DNA of 64,000 bases from Flavobacterium sp. Root420 (GTDB taxonomy: Bacteria; Bacteroidota; Bacteroidia; Flavobacteriales; Flavobacteriaceae). This document shows, piece after piece, positions 33,885 to 43,935 of the stretch. The stretch covers positions 474,687 to 538,686 of the forward strand of contig NZ_LMEF01000023.1 in NCBI RefSeq assembly GCF_001427905.1, given 5' to 3'. A program made the translations under genes and the position numbers. How positions within the stretch are numbered: position 1 is the stretch's first letter; the number at the start of each line of letters is the position of its first letter. The notes beneath the pieces are model-generated. The model made no database searches. It was not told where the DNA came from and was given only the letters and a program-made list of their open reading frames with translations.

Positions 33885-36062
33885 TTATTTAATTATTTTA
33901 TAATGTTTTAATCCTTCTAAAATACCCGAAGAAGCGGCGCTTTTTGCCACAAAAATACTTTTACCTGTTTGATAATGATTTAATTCTACGCTTCGGTTTC
34001 CTACGATAATGCCCTTAATAGCACCTCTGAACATATCAATATCATTGCCTGAATCGCCCGCTGCAATTACATTGGATAATGGAATCGACCATTTGCGGCA
34101 TAAAAATTTAATAGCATTTCCTTTTGAAGCCCTTTTGGGAATAAAATCCAGAAATTGTCCGTGACTTGGAATAATATTGATTTTATACCATCCTTTGCCT
34201 AAAACGGCAACCAACTCATCATAATTATATTTTTCCTGATCATAATAATACGAGATTTTAAAAGGATTTTGAGCTTCGTCTTCCTGTAATCTTATCCACG
34301 GAATCGCTTTTAAGCGGCTTTCTACATCCTCTCTTTTCCATCGTCCTGACAAAAATACAGACCATCCTTTGTCTAAAATATAATCTTTGCCGTTTGTGTA
34401 ATAAATTTCGGTTCCGACCGAGCAAATAATAAAATCAGGCACAGGAAACTGCTCTTCGTCAATAACCTTCTTTACCAGTCTCAGATTTCTTCCTGATGCC
34501 ATGGCAAAAGCCATTTTTTCGGTACGATTGATTAAATGTGTTTTTAACTCTTTTAATCCCGGATTGTTTAATTTAGGTTCTATCAAGGTTCCGTCAATAT
34601 CTGAAACCAGTAAATTTTCAACTTTTCTTTTTAATCGCGAAATATTAATGTTGGGATAATGCTGGTTTTTGATTCCTGCTCCGGAAGAAAGCGACAAATT
34701 CTCGTTAATCAGATCGACATACTGGTTGACATGACTTAACCAACTGTAATGTTTTTGAATATTGATAGCGCCATTATTCGAAAAATATTTCCACTGATTT
34801 TCATCAGTTAATATAGTTCGTAAAGCCTTTTTGATTTCATTGACATCCAGTGGATCAACTAAAATTCCGTTCTGGCAGGTTGGAATAATCTCTGATGGTC
34901 CCCCATTTTTGGTTACCACAACCGGTAAACCTGAACTGGCAGATTCTATAACGGTTAAACCGAAATTTTCATGCAGGGTTAAATTCACAAAAACACCTCT
35001 TTTCTCAGCTGCGTAACGATAAATAATCGAAACCTCATTTTCGACGTCGTGCTTTTTGGGAATTGCCATTTTTCCGTACAAATCATACTTATCCATAGAC
35101 AAAAGCAAATCTGTCAGTACCTCTTTTTCAGATTCCGGCATTCTTGTAATGTCTTTTCGGATGCCTGCAAAAATAACCAGATTAGCCATGCTTTGCAGCT
35201 CTTTGTCTTTCCCATAAACATCAATAAGCGTATGCAGATTTTTATGACGGTCAGGCCTCGAAAGCGCCAATATAAAAGGCTTATGCGGATTGGTTAAAAA
35301 TTTAGAAATAGTTTCGGCTACCCAATATTTCCTTTGTTCCTCTTCCATCTGTTTCACTGGGTCCTGTTCAAGATGATAGTAAGGAACAAATTTTCGGGTG
35401 TCAATACCAGGCGAAATGGCGTGGTATTTCCCTAAACCAAAATTTTTATACGGTTTATAAGTTTCAATTTCCTGCTCTGTCGAAGTAATAATAAACTCTG
35501 ATAATTCAAGTGTTTTTTCTTCAGCGGCAATTCTGGCTGTAAACTTAAATTTCTTCTCCAGCTCTTCTTCCGGAATACCGCTTTCCAGCAGTTTTTTCCT
35601 TTTATGAAACCCTAAGGAATGTCCGGTATGGGCAAACGGAATATTTAAAATGGTCGATAATTCACTGGCCACATATCCTGCATCACCGTAGTGAGAATGA
35701 ATCCAATTGGGAAATATATCATGAAACTTAATGTGCTGCACTACTCCTGTTACAAAAGTGTCCAGACCTTCCCATAATTGTTCTTTAGGTTTGTATTTTC
35801 TACCTAAAAAAGGGATTCTTCTTATATCTAATTTTTCATTGACAGCTTCAACCGGCACTGCATATTCTGGAGAAAGATTGGGATCATCAATTAGTCTTGT
35901 AAATAAATCAACGTGTTCTACCGCATCATGCTGAGATAAAAATTCAGCAAGTTCAAAAACATATTTAGTCTGTCCTCCATTATCCGCATCCCGACCAATC
36001 TCAAGTCCTGAACCTTTCAAAAGTCCATGAATGTTGATTAATGAAATTCGTAATTTTGTCAT
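33885..36062 (-). CDS. Sucrose-phosphate synthase fused to sucrose-phosphatase
   Basis: 725 residues. The GT-B glycosyltransferase of family GT4 spans about 1-470, with GRDADNGGQTKYVFELA, HGHYGDAG-type IHSHYGDAGYVA and the catalytic E-x7-E (LHENFGLTVIESAS). A HAD-type phosphatase follows at about 490-725 with DIDGTLIEP and AAGDSGNDIDMF. Together they make sucrose from UDP-glucose and fructose-6-phosphate. The same fused layout is common in cyanobacteria and less so in Bacteroidota. Confidence 0.9.
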   Translation of the reverse strand: MTKLRISLINIHGLLKGSGLEIGRDADNGGQTKYVFELAEFLSQHDAVEHVDLFTRLIDDPNLSPEYAVPVEAVNEKLDIRRIPFLGRKYKPKEQLWEGLDTFVTGVVQHIKFHDIFPNWIHSHYGDAGYVASELSTILNIPFAHTGHSLGFHKRKKLLESGIPEEELEKKFKFTARIAAEEKTLELSEFIITSTEQEIETYKPYKNFGLGKYHAISPGIDTRKFVPYYHLEQDPVKQMEEEQRKYWVAETISKFLTNPHKPFILALSRPDRHKNLHTLIDVYGKDKELQSMANLVIFAGIRKDITRMPESEKEVLTDLLLSMDKYDLYGKMAIPKKHDVENEVSIIYRYAAEKRGVFVNLTLHENFGLTVIESASSGLPVVVTKNGGPSEIIPTCQNGILVDPLDVNEIKKALRTILTDENQWKYFSNNGAINIQKHYSWLSHVNQYVDLINENLSLSSGAGIKNQHYPNINISRLKRKVENLLVSDIDGTLIEPKLNNPGLKELKTHLINRTEKMAFAMASGRNLRLVKKVIDEEQFPVPDFIICSVGTEIYYTNGKDYILDKGWSVFLSGRWKREDVESRLKAIPWIRLQEDEAQNPFKISYYYDQEKYNYDELVAVLGKGWYKINIIPSHGQFLDFIPKRASKGNAIKFLCRKWSIPLSNVIAAGDSGNDIDMFRGAIKGIIVGNRSVELNHYQTGKSIFVAKSAASSGILEGLKHYKIIK

Positions 36063-36501
36063 CTTTTTTCTTTATTCATTATAATTTTTAAGGTACAAAA
36101 AAATAAAGCAAATCAGCCTAAAAATAAAAAAAACGTATTTACAAGCTGCCCAAAAATGAAAAAATGCGAAAAAGTTACTACTTTAAGTTTTGTAACAAAA
36201 TCATGATGCAAGAGCTCTTTAAAAATTTTTAACTCAGTATTTGTAAGGGTTACAGGGTTTAGGTTCGAATATATAAAGTGATACTTTTAACAGGACTTTA
36301 CGGAAAGAGGAGCTTACTGGATTTTTAAGAAAACTATAAACAAAGATCTATTTTTACATTTAAAGAAAGTTAAATCAGTATTTTGAATATAAAGAGGCAT
36401 ATGAAAAATTTATAAAGGAAGGTGCAATTGGTAAGGTTGTTTTTAATTTATAGCTATTGTAGTAGATTCAACAAACATTTAGTGAAAACTACCATTTTTA
36501 A
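36063..36501. other. Gap with a dehydrogenase remnant
   Basis: Apart from the fragment at 36379-36453 there is nothing recognisable; AT-rich. Confidence 0.4.
36379..36453 (+). pseudogene. Remnant of a zinc-type alcohol/quinone dehydrogenase
   Basis: The frame reads YFEYKEAYEKFIKEGAIGKV and ends VFNL-stop. This matches the usual C-terminus of quinone oxidoreductase-like dehydrogenases (..AYEKM..GHIGKIVL). No upstream gene remains. Confidence 0.45.
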
Positions 36502-37398
36502 CTATGCATTGACGCGATATTGCAACGGAGTAAGTCCTGTCTTTTGTTTAAATAATCTTGTAAAATGCTGCTGATATTTAAAACCTAATTCATAAGCAAT
36601 ATCGCTCACAGATTTTTCGTGATCAAATAATATTGCTTTTGCTTCTTCAATTAATTTTGACTGAATGTAATCTAAAGCTGTACTTCCGGTTTCTTTTTTT
36701 ATAAGGTCTCCGAAATAATTAGCGGAGAGAAACAATTGCTCAGCACAATAGGTTACTGAAGGAAGCCCTAAAGTCTTAGACTTACCCGAAGTAAAATAAT
36801 CCTTCAGCAGATTTTCAAAACGAATCAGTATATCTTTATTTACATGATTTCTGGTTATAAACTGCCTGTCATAATAGCGCATACAATAATTTAATAAAAG
36901 CTCTATATTAGAAACAATAAGTGTTTTACTATGCTTGTCAATATTTTGGTCAATTTCAGTCAGGATTTTTTCAAAACAATCATTGATAGCTTTTCTTTCT
37001 TTTTTAGATAAATGCAATGCTTCATTTACTTCATAAGAGAAAAAAGAATAGTCCTTGATTTGTTTCGCAAGACTTGTTCCGGCAAGCAAATCAGGGTGAA
37101 AAACAAGCGCTTTGCCCCACGGCTTAATAATTTCATTCCTGCCATCAATTCCATAAATCTGACCCGGTGAAATAAAAACCAGCGTACCATCCTCATAATC
37201 ATAAGACTGGCATCCATAACGCATATCGCCACATTTTATATATTTCAAAAAAACACAATAAACGCCCATATATCTTTTAAAATACTGGTACGTCGGTATT
37301 TCATCAAAATTGACAACACTAACAAGAGGATGCAAAGTCTCTGCTCCTACTGAATCATTGTATTGCTTAATGGTTTCAATTCTATCAATTCGTTCCAT
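36502..37398 (-). CDS. AraC family transcriptional regulator
   Basis: About 298 residues from ATG 37398 (MERIDRIETIKQYNDS); an in-frame TTG at 37446 is less likely. N-terminal cupin-type domain, then AraC helix-turn-helix pair with AYELGFKYQQHFTRLFKQKTGLTP. It is divergent from the exported carboxymuconolactone gene at 37605 and probably regulates it. Confidence 0.92.
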   Translation of the reverse strand: MERIDRIETIKQYNDSVGAETLHPLVSVVNFDEIPTYQYFKRYMGVYCVFLKYIKCGDMRYGCQSYDYEDGTLVFISPGQIYGIDGRNEIIKPWGKALVFHPDLLAGTSLAKQIKDYSFFSYEVNEALHLSKKERKAINDCFEKILTEIDQNIDKHSKTLIVSNIELLLNYCMRYYDRQFITRNHVNKDILIRFENLLKDYFTSGKSKTLGLPSVTYCAEQLFLSANYFGDLIKKETGSTALDYIQSKLIEEAKAILFDHEKSVSDIAYELGFKYQQHFTRLFKQKTGLTPLQYRVNA

Positions 37399-37604
37399 AA
37401 CCAAATGTTTATACAAATTTAGTAAACAGACTAGTGCAATTAACAATCCGTATTCAAAATCAGTAAAAATGGTAAATACATCTGTATTTTGTATAAAATC
37501 AGGTCCTTTACAATCCCGAAATTTGTAATAGTTAAAAATAGAGGATTGATAATGGTTCTTTAAGTAAAGTTCTCAAACTGTTTAATTTTTAAATCAACAT
37601 TGCT

Positions 37605-38669
37605 ATGATAAAAAAGAAATTTCGACTCTCTCTACATATATTCACTTTCTGCTTAATTTTCAATACAATGACTGCACAAAACAACGATAAAAAAGATCAA
37701 ACCTTAAATACACATCAGCAAAGTATGTCTGCCATTGCCGCACTTACGGCTACGGGCAATTTAGAACAATTGAAACCATCCATAAATACTGGTCTTGACG
37801 CTGGACTTACCATAAATGAAATAAAAGAAGCTCTGATACAGCTTTATGCCTATTGCGGATTTCCACGGAGCTTGAATGCTATCAACACACTAATGGCGGT
37901 TCTGGAAGAAAGAAAATCTCAGGGTATAAAAGATACTGTAGGCAAAGATGCTTCTGAAACACCAGTGACTGACAAATACAAATCAGGAAAAGAGAATCTT
38001 CAAAAATTAACAACTAAAGAAGAAACTGGTCCAAAAACAGGTGCCGCCGCTTTTGCTCCTGTAATAGATACTTTTTTAAAAGAACATTTGTTTGCAGATA
38101 TTTTTAATCGTGATGTGCTGAATTTCCGTAAAAGAGAGTTTGTTACCATCTCAGCACTAGCTGCAATGCCAGGAGTCGAGCCCCAGCTGCAAGCACATCT
38201 GTTTATGGGTAAAAATACCGGAATAACAGATGCCCAACTTTTGGAACTTACTGCTATTATCGAAAAGACAGCAGGAAAAACACAAGCCAATGTTTTAAGA
38301 AATGCCATTGGTCAGCCTGTTACACCAATTATTGAACCTGATATGCTCGTGAGAATTTCTGAAATCGAAATTATTCCGGAATATTTAGAAGAATACAAAA
38401 CGATACTTCAAAAAGAATCTTCAGAATCAGTAAAACTTGAAGCAGGAGTCATTGCGATTTATCCTATGTCACAAAAAGAAAACCCTGCGCAGATTAGGAT
38501 AATAGAGATATACACTAATCAAAAAGCCTATAAATCTCATTTGCAAACACCCCATTTTCAGCATTATAAAACCACAACTTTAAAAATGGTAAAATCATTA
38601 AAACTAGTAGATATGACTGCCTTAGATCCTGAAATGATGCAACTTATTTTTGAAAAAACAGGAAAGTAA
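37605..38669 (+). CDS. Exported carboxymuconolactone decarboxylase-like protein with ABM tail
   Basis: 354 residues with signal peptide (ending MTAQ). Two carboxymuconolactone decarboxylase (AhpD-type) repeats: about 30-105 and 150-235. They carry KEALIQLYAYCGFPRSLNAI and FVTISALAAMPGVEPQLQAHL. A C-terminal antibiotic-biosynthesis-monooxygenase-like domain (about 255-345) follows, with ISEIEIIPEYLEEYKTILQKE. The first repeat has a single Cys and the second none, so a redox CxxC role is unlikely. Confidence 0.82.
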   Translation: MIKKKFRLSLHIFTFCLIFNTMTAQNNDKKDQTLNTHQQSMSAIAALTATGNLEQLKPSINTGLDAGLTINEIKEALIQLYAYCGFPRSLNAINTLMAVLEERKSQGIKDTVGKDASETPVTDKYKSGKENLQKLTTKEETGPKTGAAAFAPVIDTFLKEHLFADIFNRDVLNFRKREFVTISALAAMPGVEPQLQAHLFMGKNTGITDAQLLELTAIIEKTAGKTQANVLRNAIGQPVTPIIEPDMLVRISEIEIIPEYLEEYKTILQKESSESVKLEAGVIAIYPMSQKENPAQIRIIEIYTNQKAYKSHLQTPHFQHYKTTTLKMVKSLKLVDMTALDPEMMQLIFEKTGK

Positions 38670-38689
38670 TTCTAATAAGAAGCAAGCCA

Positions 38690-39529
38690 ATGGATTCAAA
38701 TGATTTTAAAGCATTTAAGATTGAAAATCTGGATACTTACACTCCCTCTTTTGGCAGAAAAGATCTTTATCGGATATGTTTAGTCGATGGGAAAAGTACG
38801 GTACATTTTAGAGATAAAAGTATTACCATTAACGGGATGTATCTGTTTTTTGGTAATATAAACACTCCATATTCATGGGAGGCAGAATCAGAACAAAATG
38901 GCTACAGCTGTCTTTTTACTGAAAATTTCCTGAAGGTCGCCGGATATTTTGATAACACAGAACTGCTTTCTGTTTTTAACATAGAAAAAGTTCCTGTATA
39001 TGAAGTCATTGAAGATAAGGAAAAAGCTAATATTCAGTTTATTTTCGAAAGAATCCTGGAAGAAAGCAACGGGCAGTATATAAAAAGAAAAGATATGGTT
39101 CGCAATTTTATAAGCATATTAATTCATGAAGCACTAAAGCTAAATATTGACGAAAACAACCCTGGAAATTTCAACAGCAAAAAAGCCTCAGAAAGAATCT
39201 CTTCCAAATTCTTAAATCTGCTGAATGAACAATTTCCCATAGAGGATAAAAATCGCATTCTGTCCTACAAAACAGCTACCGATTTTGCGCGCCAATTGAG
39301 TATTCATCCCAATTACCTAAACCGTTTGGTAAAGAAAGAAACCGGAAAAACAATTTTAAAAATTATAAATGAAAGAATTGTAACAGAGGCTAAAATTTTA
39401 TTGCTTCATACGGATTGGAGCATTACAGAAATAGCCTGCACTTTGGGTTTTGAATATACCTCTTATTTTGATAATGTTTTTAAAAGAACAACTGGTTTGA
39501 GTCCAAAATCATTTCGCAAAACAAACTAA
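38690..39529 (+). CDS. AraC family transcriptional regulator
   Basis: 279 residues. C-terminal AraC domain with SIHPNYLNRLVKKETGKTIL and ACTLGFEYTSYFDNVFKRTTGLSP. It lies 20 bases after the carboxymuconolactone gene and is related to the divergent AraC gene at 36502. Two AraC genes around one target suggest layered control of the string. Confidence 0.92.
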   Translation: MDSNDFKAFKIENLDTYTPSFGRKDLYRICLVDGKSTVHFRDKSITINGMYLFFGNINTPYSWEAESEQNGYSCLFTENFLKVAGYFDNTELLSVFNIEKVPVYEVIEDKEKANIQFIFERILEESNGQYIKRKDMVRNFISILIHEALKLNIDENNPGNFNSKKASERISSKFLNLLNEQFPIEDKNRILSYKTATDFARQLSIHPNYLNRLVKKETGKTILKIINERIVTEAKILLLHTDWSITEIACTLGFEYTSYFDNVFKRTTGLSPKSFRKTN

Positions 39530-39568
39530 TATTTAATACTGAATTAAAAACAATTTATACCTAAACAA

Positions 39569-40594
39569 ATGTCTCACTCAACTTTTAAAATTATAACTAC
39601 AGAAGAGCATTTTGCTCTTAAGGAAATTTCACAACAAGTAATGAAGTTTAATACCTCAAAAAGTACTTTTAACGCATCATCTAGCCAGGTACAAAAAGAA
39701 CTAATGTCAATTGCCCTGCCTACTACCGATATAATAGAAGATGTAGCAGCACTCCGAATTAAATTTATGGATGACAGCGGTATAGACATGCAGATACTTT
39801 CATATGGGCCAGGGAGTCCGCAGAATATTACAGATAAAATTTTAGCTTTAGATTTGTGTAAGCAGGCCAACAATGAATTAGCACGATTGATCAAAATATA
39901 CCCAACCAGATTTTCCGGATTAGCAGTCTTACCCATGGCAGATCCTATAGCAGCAAGCGAAGAACTGGAAAGGTCAGTAAACTTATTAGGTCTAAAAGGT
40001 GCTATGCTCTCCGGAACGTATAATGGACGTTTTTTTGATCATCCTGAATTTCTACCTGTTTTTTATAAAGCACAAGAGCTTAATATACCTCTTTACATGC
40101 ATCCTGCCCCCATATCAGAAAATATTGCAAGTTCCTATTATCAAAGTGATCAGTGGCCGGCTATTGCTGGGGCAATGTTTGCCGGTGCAGGTTATGGATG
40201 GCATTTAGATTCCGGTATTGGAATTATAAGACTAATTATTTCAGGCATCTTCGACAAGCTCCCTGCGCTTAAGCTTATATCTGGCCATTGGGGTGAGATG
40301 GTTCCGTTTTACTTAAATCGCTTAGATGATCAGCTTGGTAAAACTTTAAAATTAGATCGAAAAATTTCTGAATATTATAAAAACAGTATTTACATCACCC
40401 CAAGCGGGCTTTTTTCTGAAGCACAGTTACAATTTGCCATTTCAGAACTCGGATCCGACCGGATTCTTTATTCTGGCGATTATCCATTTTTGATAGATAA
40501 AAATACAAGAAGCTTTCTTGAAAATGCCTCTATATCAAATGAAGATAAAGAAAAAATTGGCTACAAAAACGCAGAAAGCCTTTTTCATCTCTAA
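39569..40594 (+). CDS. Amidohydrolase family protein (ACMSD-like)
   Basis: 341 residues. The TIM-barrel metal motifs resemble those of ACMSD/2-hydroxyisophthalate-type decarboxylases: TEEHF near the start where many members have H-x-H, YMHPAP (~180), SGHWGE (~240) and YSGDYPF (~300). It probably decarboxylates or hydrolyses an aromatic or dicarboxylate. It is in the gene string downstream of the second AraC gene. Confidence 0.85.
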   Translation: MSHSTFKIITTEEHFALKEISQQVMKFNTSKSTFNASSSQVQKELMSIALPTTDIIEDVAALRIKFMDDSGIDMQILSYGPGSPQNITDKILALDLCKQANNELARLIKIYPTRFSGLAVLPMADPIAASEELERSVNLLGLKGAMLSGTYNGRFFDHPEFLPVFYKAQELNIPLYMHPAPISENIASSYYQSDQWPAIAGAMFAGAGYGWHLDSGIGIIRLIISGIFDKLPALKLISGHWGEMVPFYLNRLDDQLGKTLKLDRKISEYYKNSIYITPSGLFSEAQLQFAISELGSDRILYSGDYPFLIDKNTRSFLENASISNEDKEKIGYKNAESLFHL

Positions 40595-40737
40595 TACTAC
40601 ATTAACTATTCTAGTTTGAAATACTTCTATTTTGAGAACAAAAATGGTTTGAAATTCATAAATATCGGTATAAATATTCTTAACAAATTACCTGTAGTAC
40701 ATTATAATTTTGCTATATAACTAAATAATAAAAGAAA

Positions 40738-40995
40738 ATGAATAGAATATTAGTAAACACTGTTTTAGGCAAAGTCGAAAACATTGAAGAGATTTTACCT
40801 CAAGAATTTGCTGTTGTTGCAACTTGGAAAGAAGAAGGAGTTTTAGCACACATTTTTATAAAAGAAGCTATGGGAGGTGCTGTTCTCGTTTTTAATGAAA
40901 CTAATCAGGACAAAGTACAAAAACTGCTGACCCAATTACCGCTTTACAAACATTTTAAAAAAATAGAATACACACTGTTAAACCAACAATTTTAA
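40738..40995 (+). CDS. Small YCII/muconolactone-isomerase-like protein
   Basis: 85 residues, MNRILVNTVLGKVENIEEILPQ, with alternating strands and helices of the ferredoxin-like fold (FAVVATWKEEGVLAHIFIKE). It ends 2 bases before the DJ-1/PfpI gene. The assignment rests on fold impression only. Confidence 0.55.
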   Translation: MNRILVNTVLGKVENIEEILPQEFAVVATWKEEGVLAHIFIKEAMGGAVLVFNETNQDKVQKLLTQLPLYKHFKKIEYTLLNQQF

Positions 40996-40997
40996 TC

Positions 40998-41675
40998 ATG
41001 AAAAAAGTATTATTTGTAGTTACAAGTTGTGACGAGAAAGGTGAAACAAAGCTTCCAACCGGATTTAATTTAGCCGAAGTTACACATCCGTTAGAGGTTT
41101 TGGAAAATGACGGTATTCATGTAGATATTGCCTCCATAAAAGGAGGAGCAGCACCGCTTGACGGATTAGAAGACTTCAATGATCCGGTTATTGCAAAATA
41201 TTGGGCCGATACTAATTTTAGAAACAAAATTGAAAACACCCTGAAATTAGAAGGCGTAAATGTAAAACAATACGATGCGATATTTTTTGCGGGCGGGCAC
41301 GGAACAATGTGGGATTTTCCAGATACACCAGCTGTTATAAACGCGATTCGCGAAATATATGAAGATGGCAAGATTGTATCAGCAGTATGTCACGGTCCGG
41401 CAGCACTTGTAAATGCTACATTAAGCGATGGTTCGTATTTAATTGGCGGAAAAAAAGTGGCTGCATTTACAAACGACGAAGAGGAAGAAGTACAATCTAC
41501 GCATGTAGTTCCTTTTTTATTAGCCGATGCCTTAAAAATCAATGGAGCGTTTCATCAGCCGGCACCAAACTGGAGCGATAATACTATTGTAGACGGACGT
41601 TTAATTACAGGTCAAAACCCGCAGTCTGCTGCGAGTGTTGGTAAAGCATTGTCTAAATTATTATTGAACAAATAA
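40998..41675 (+). CDS. DJ-1/PfpI family (Hsp31-like) protein
   Basis: 225 residues. The nucleophile elbow is [13 protein letters not shown], with Glu and His partners in [14 protein letters not shown]. It resembles glyoxalase III or Hsp31-type deglycase-like proteins. Part of a detoxification-like string with an SDR 10 bases downstream. Confidence 0.9.
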   Translation: MKKVLFVVTSCDEKGETKLPTGFNLAEVTHPLEVLENDGIHVDIASIKGGAAPLDGLEDFNDPVIAKYWADTNFRNKIENTLKLEGVNVKQYDAIFFAGGHGTMWDFPDTPAVINAIREIYEDGKIVSAVCHGPAALVNATLSDGSYLIGGKKVAAFTNDEEEEVQSTHVVPFLLADALKINGAFHQPAPNWSDNTIVDGRLITGQNPQSAASVGKALSKLLLNK

Positions 41676-41685
41676 ACCGTTTAAA

Positions 41686-42423
41686 ATGAATAATATCGAA
41701 GGTAAAGTAATCGTAATTACAGGCGCAAGCAGCGGATTAGGTGAAGCTTCTGCAAAAGCACTATCTGCAAAAGGAGCAATTCTTGTATTAGCGGCAAGAC
41801 GTTTAGAGCGCATTGATGCACTTGTAGAAGAGTTTTCTAAAAACGGAAAAAAAGCACTTGCGGTACAAACCGATGTGACCGATTTTACGCAGTTGAAAAC
41901 GTTGATGGAAGAAGCCGTAAATAAATTTGGGAAAATAGATGTGCTTCTTAATAATGCCGGAATTATGCCTTCTACTCCAATGATGGATTGTGATGTCCCA
42001 GCATGGAATCAGGTTATTAATGTGAACATTAATGGCGTTTTGAATGGTATTGCCGCGGTACTACCCTATTTTAAGGAACAAAAATCAGGACATATTATTA
42101 ATGTGTCTTCGGTTGCCGCGCACAAAATTGGCAAAGGATCAGGAATTTATTCTGCTGCTAAAACCGCTGTAAGAGCAATTTCAGAAGGTTTGAGAATGGA
42201 AGCCAAAGATTACAATATCAGAACTACTATTATTTCCCCGGGAGTTATAGACACTGAATTGCCAAACGCAAGTGGTGTTCCGGATGAATTAACCAAACAA
42301 TTTTATCAAGCAGTGGCTATTCCGGCAGATTCTTTCGCGCGCGTAGTGGAATTTGCTATCAGTCAACCTGAGGAAGTTGATATTAATGAAATTCTATTTA
42401 GACCTACCCGTCAGGAATATTAA
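41686..42423 (+). CDS. SDR family NADP-dependent oxidoreductase
   Basis: 245 residues with [30 protein letters not shown] and [10 protein letters not shown]. Classical SDR; the substrate is unknown. Last gene of the 39.6-42.4 kb string. Confidence 0.92.
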   Translation: MNNIEGKVIVITGASSGLGEASAKALSAKGAILVLAARRLERIDALVEEFSKNGKKALAVQTDVTDFTQLKTLMEEAVNKFGKIDVLLNNAGIMPSTPMMDCDVPAWNQVINVNINGVLNGIAAVLPYFKEQKSGHIINVSSVAAHKIGKGSGIYSAAKTAVRAISEGLRMEAKDYNIRTTIISPGVIDTELPNASGVPDELTKQFYQAVAIPADSFARVVEFAISQPEEVDINEILFRPTRQEY

Positions 42424-42572
42424 ATAACCGAAAAGGAAAAAAACAACCCTTATTTATTTTTCAGGTCCAGGCAACACAAGAAAATTTGCAGAATTGGTTG
42501 GCAAATATTCTTTCATAATCTTATCGTTAAATGGATCAATTTCCAACTATAAAAGTTTGCTGCTTTTAAAAT

Positions 42573-42612
42573 ATAACAAAAGCTCATTTCTAGCGGAATG
42601 AGCTTTTGTTAT
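42573..42612. terminator. Bidirectional terminator between the SDR and HEFTH-protein genes
   Basis: A 40-base near-perfect palindrome (18-bp arms, TAGC loop) beginning ATAACAAAAGCTCATTTC. It separates the enzyme string from the RiPP-type cluster. Confidence 0.88.
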
Positions 42613-42647
42613 ATCAGTGCTTAACCCCATAATTCTTCTTGTAAATA

Positions 42648-43784
42648 TTAGAATAGTGTCTGATAAAAATTTTCATAATAAATTTCAATCAATAAGTCGG
42701 CTCCATTAGATGATGACAAATCGATTAATCCTATTTCACAAAGTGCATCGATTCTACACGTTTGATCCTTAATTGATTTTAGTTTACCCAGATTTTTATC
42801 AAAAATGGCAATGTTTTCTATAGCATTTTTTACAATTATAATTAATTGTCTAAAATCAGCTTCAGACAACTTGCTTTCTTTTGCATAGTTTTCTAACCTC
42901 GCGCCTTCTCTATAATGAGGATAATTTTCTAATCCCATAAAGGTCAGCATCCAGGCTTTATTATAGCTCCAGATTGTTTTAGTAATTCCTATATAATCGG
43001 CTATTAAATCATCATGCAGATTATTAGCAGCGTGTCCGTATTTTTTGAGCGTATATAAATGGGTAAACTCATGTTCTTTCCGAATCGAAACGGAATAATA
43101 AGTCCAGACATCTTCTGTCAGTCCCAATTGACTTGCTGTAACGTTACTGTACGGTTTTGTGCTTAAAATGATGAATTTGTCTTTGTATAAAGATCTATTA
43201 GACATAATATTATCTGAAAACTTAGTATTCCAATCGCCCAAAGGATTATTTTGCAACCAGTTTTTTTTGATATTATTTAATCTTTTCCGGTTATTAAGGT
43301 CTGTTAACAACACCGCCCCTATTGAAGGCGGAATGGATACCGGATTATTTTTATGTAGTAAAGACTGTAGAATTTTTAAAAAATCTTCTTTATTGGGAAC
43401 GATTAATACCGGAATTCTACCTGCAACACTTTGGTGAAGTTCTAAACTAATGTTTTTTGCATCTTCTAATTTTAGATAAGCTGTTAATTTGATAGTATCG
43501 GTTTTTCCTTTTAAAACAACATTTTTGTACAATTCAATTTTATCTATTTCTTTTTCGATTAGAAAATTCAATTGTGGATAGCATTCTTTTAACAGCGTAA
43601 AAATGTCTTTTTTTTCAGAAGCATTCAGTAAATCTTCCCAGAATTGAATGCCAGTATCATCAGTAGTCGAAACTGCATAAACATCATCTAAAATAAACTT
43701 ATTAAAAAGATAGGCCTTAAGTTCAGGGGATAAACCAATCGACACCTCGTGATCGACTAGTTCTAAAGTAATTAAATTGTTCAT
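42648..43784 (-). CDS. Unknown protein with HEFTH zinc-peptidase-type motif, in the RiPP-type cluster
   Basis: 378 residues, soluble, no signal peptide. A zincin-like motif, RKEHEFTHLYTLKKYG, is at about residues 236-250 (H-E-x-x-H). It is followed by DDLIADYIGI (~258), which could supply the third metal ligand. The rest is not recognised. It lies 5 bases after the stop of a decayed ABC-exporter tail and 151 bases after the NHLP precursor gene, in the same direction. A leader-cleaving protease is a fair guess, not shown. Confidence 0.65.
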   Translation of the reverse strand: MNNLITLELVDHEVSIGLSPELKAYLFNKFILDDVYAVSTTDDTGIQFWEDLLNASEKKDIFTLLKECYPQLNFLIEKEIDKIELYKNVVLKGKTDTIKLTAYLKLEDAKNISLELHQSVAGRIPVLIVPNKEDFLKILQSLLHKNNPVSIPPSIGAVLLTDLNNRKRLNNIKKNWLQNNPLGDWNTKFSDNIMSNRSLYKDKFIILSTKPYSNVTASQLGLTEDVWTYYSVSIRKEHEFTHLYTLKKYGHAANNLHDDLIADYIGITKTIWSYNKAWMLTFMGLENYPHYREGARLENYAKESKLSEADFRQLIIIVKNAIENIAIFDKNLGKLKSIKDQTCRIDALCEIGLIDLSSSNGADLLIEIYYENFYQTLF

Positions 43785-43788
43785 GATT

Positions 43789-43915
43789 TTACGAAATTTG
43801 GCGTTTAGCCAGTTGTGTAAATAAGCCCTCCTGCTGCATTAATTCTTAATAAGTACCTAATTCAACAATTTCTTTTTTGTCCACCCGAAAATGTTTCAGC
43901 ACGATAAACTTCTTG
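43789..43915 (-). pseudogene. Remnant of an ABC exporter ATP-binding domain
   Basis: The minus strand keeps two pieces: QEVYRAETFSGGQKR (the ABC signature region) and, in another frame, KEIVELGTY, then a stop and ELMQQEGLFTQLAKRQIS, which is the usual C-terminus of peptide-exporting ABC transporters. The Walker B and switch regions between them are missing. So an exporter gene existed between the precursor and the HEFTH gene and was lost. Confidence 0.75.
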
Positions 43916-43935
43916 TTTTCAATATTTTAAAAATA

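Noticed and set aside
42455-42520. Short frame QVQATQENLQNWLANILS
   Set aside because: Looks protein-like but is too short to assign to any gene.
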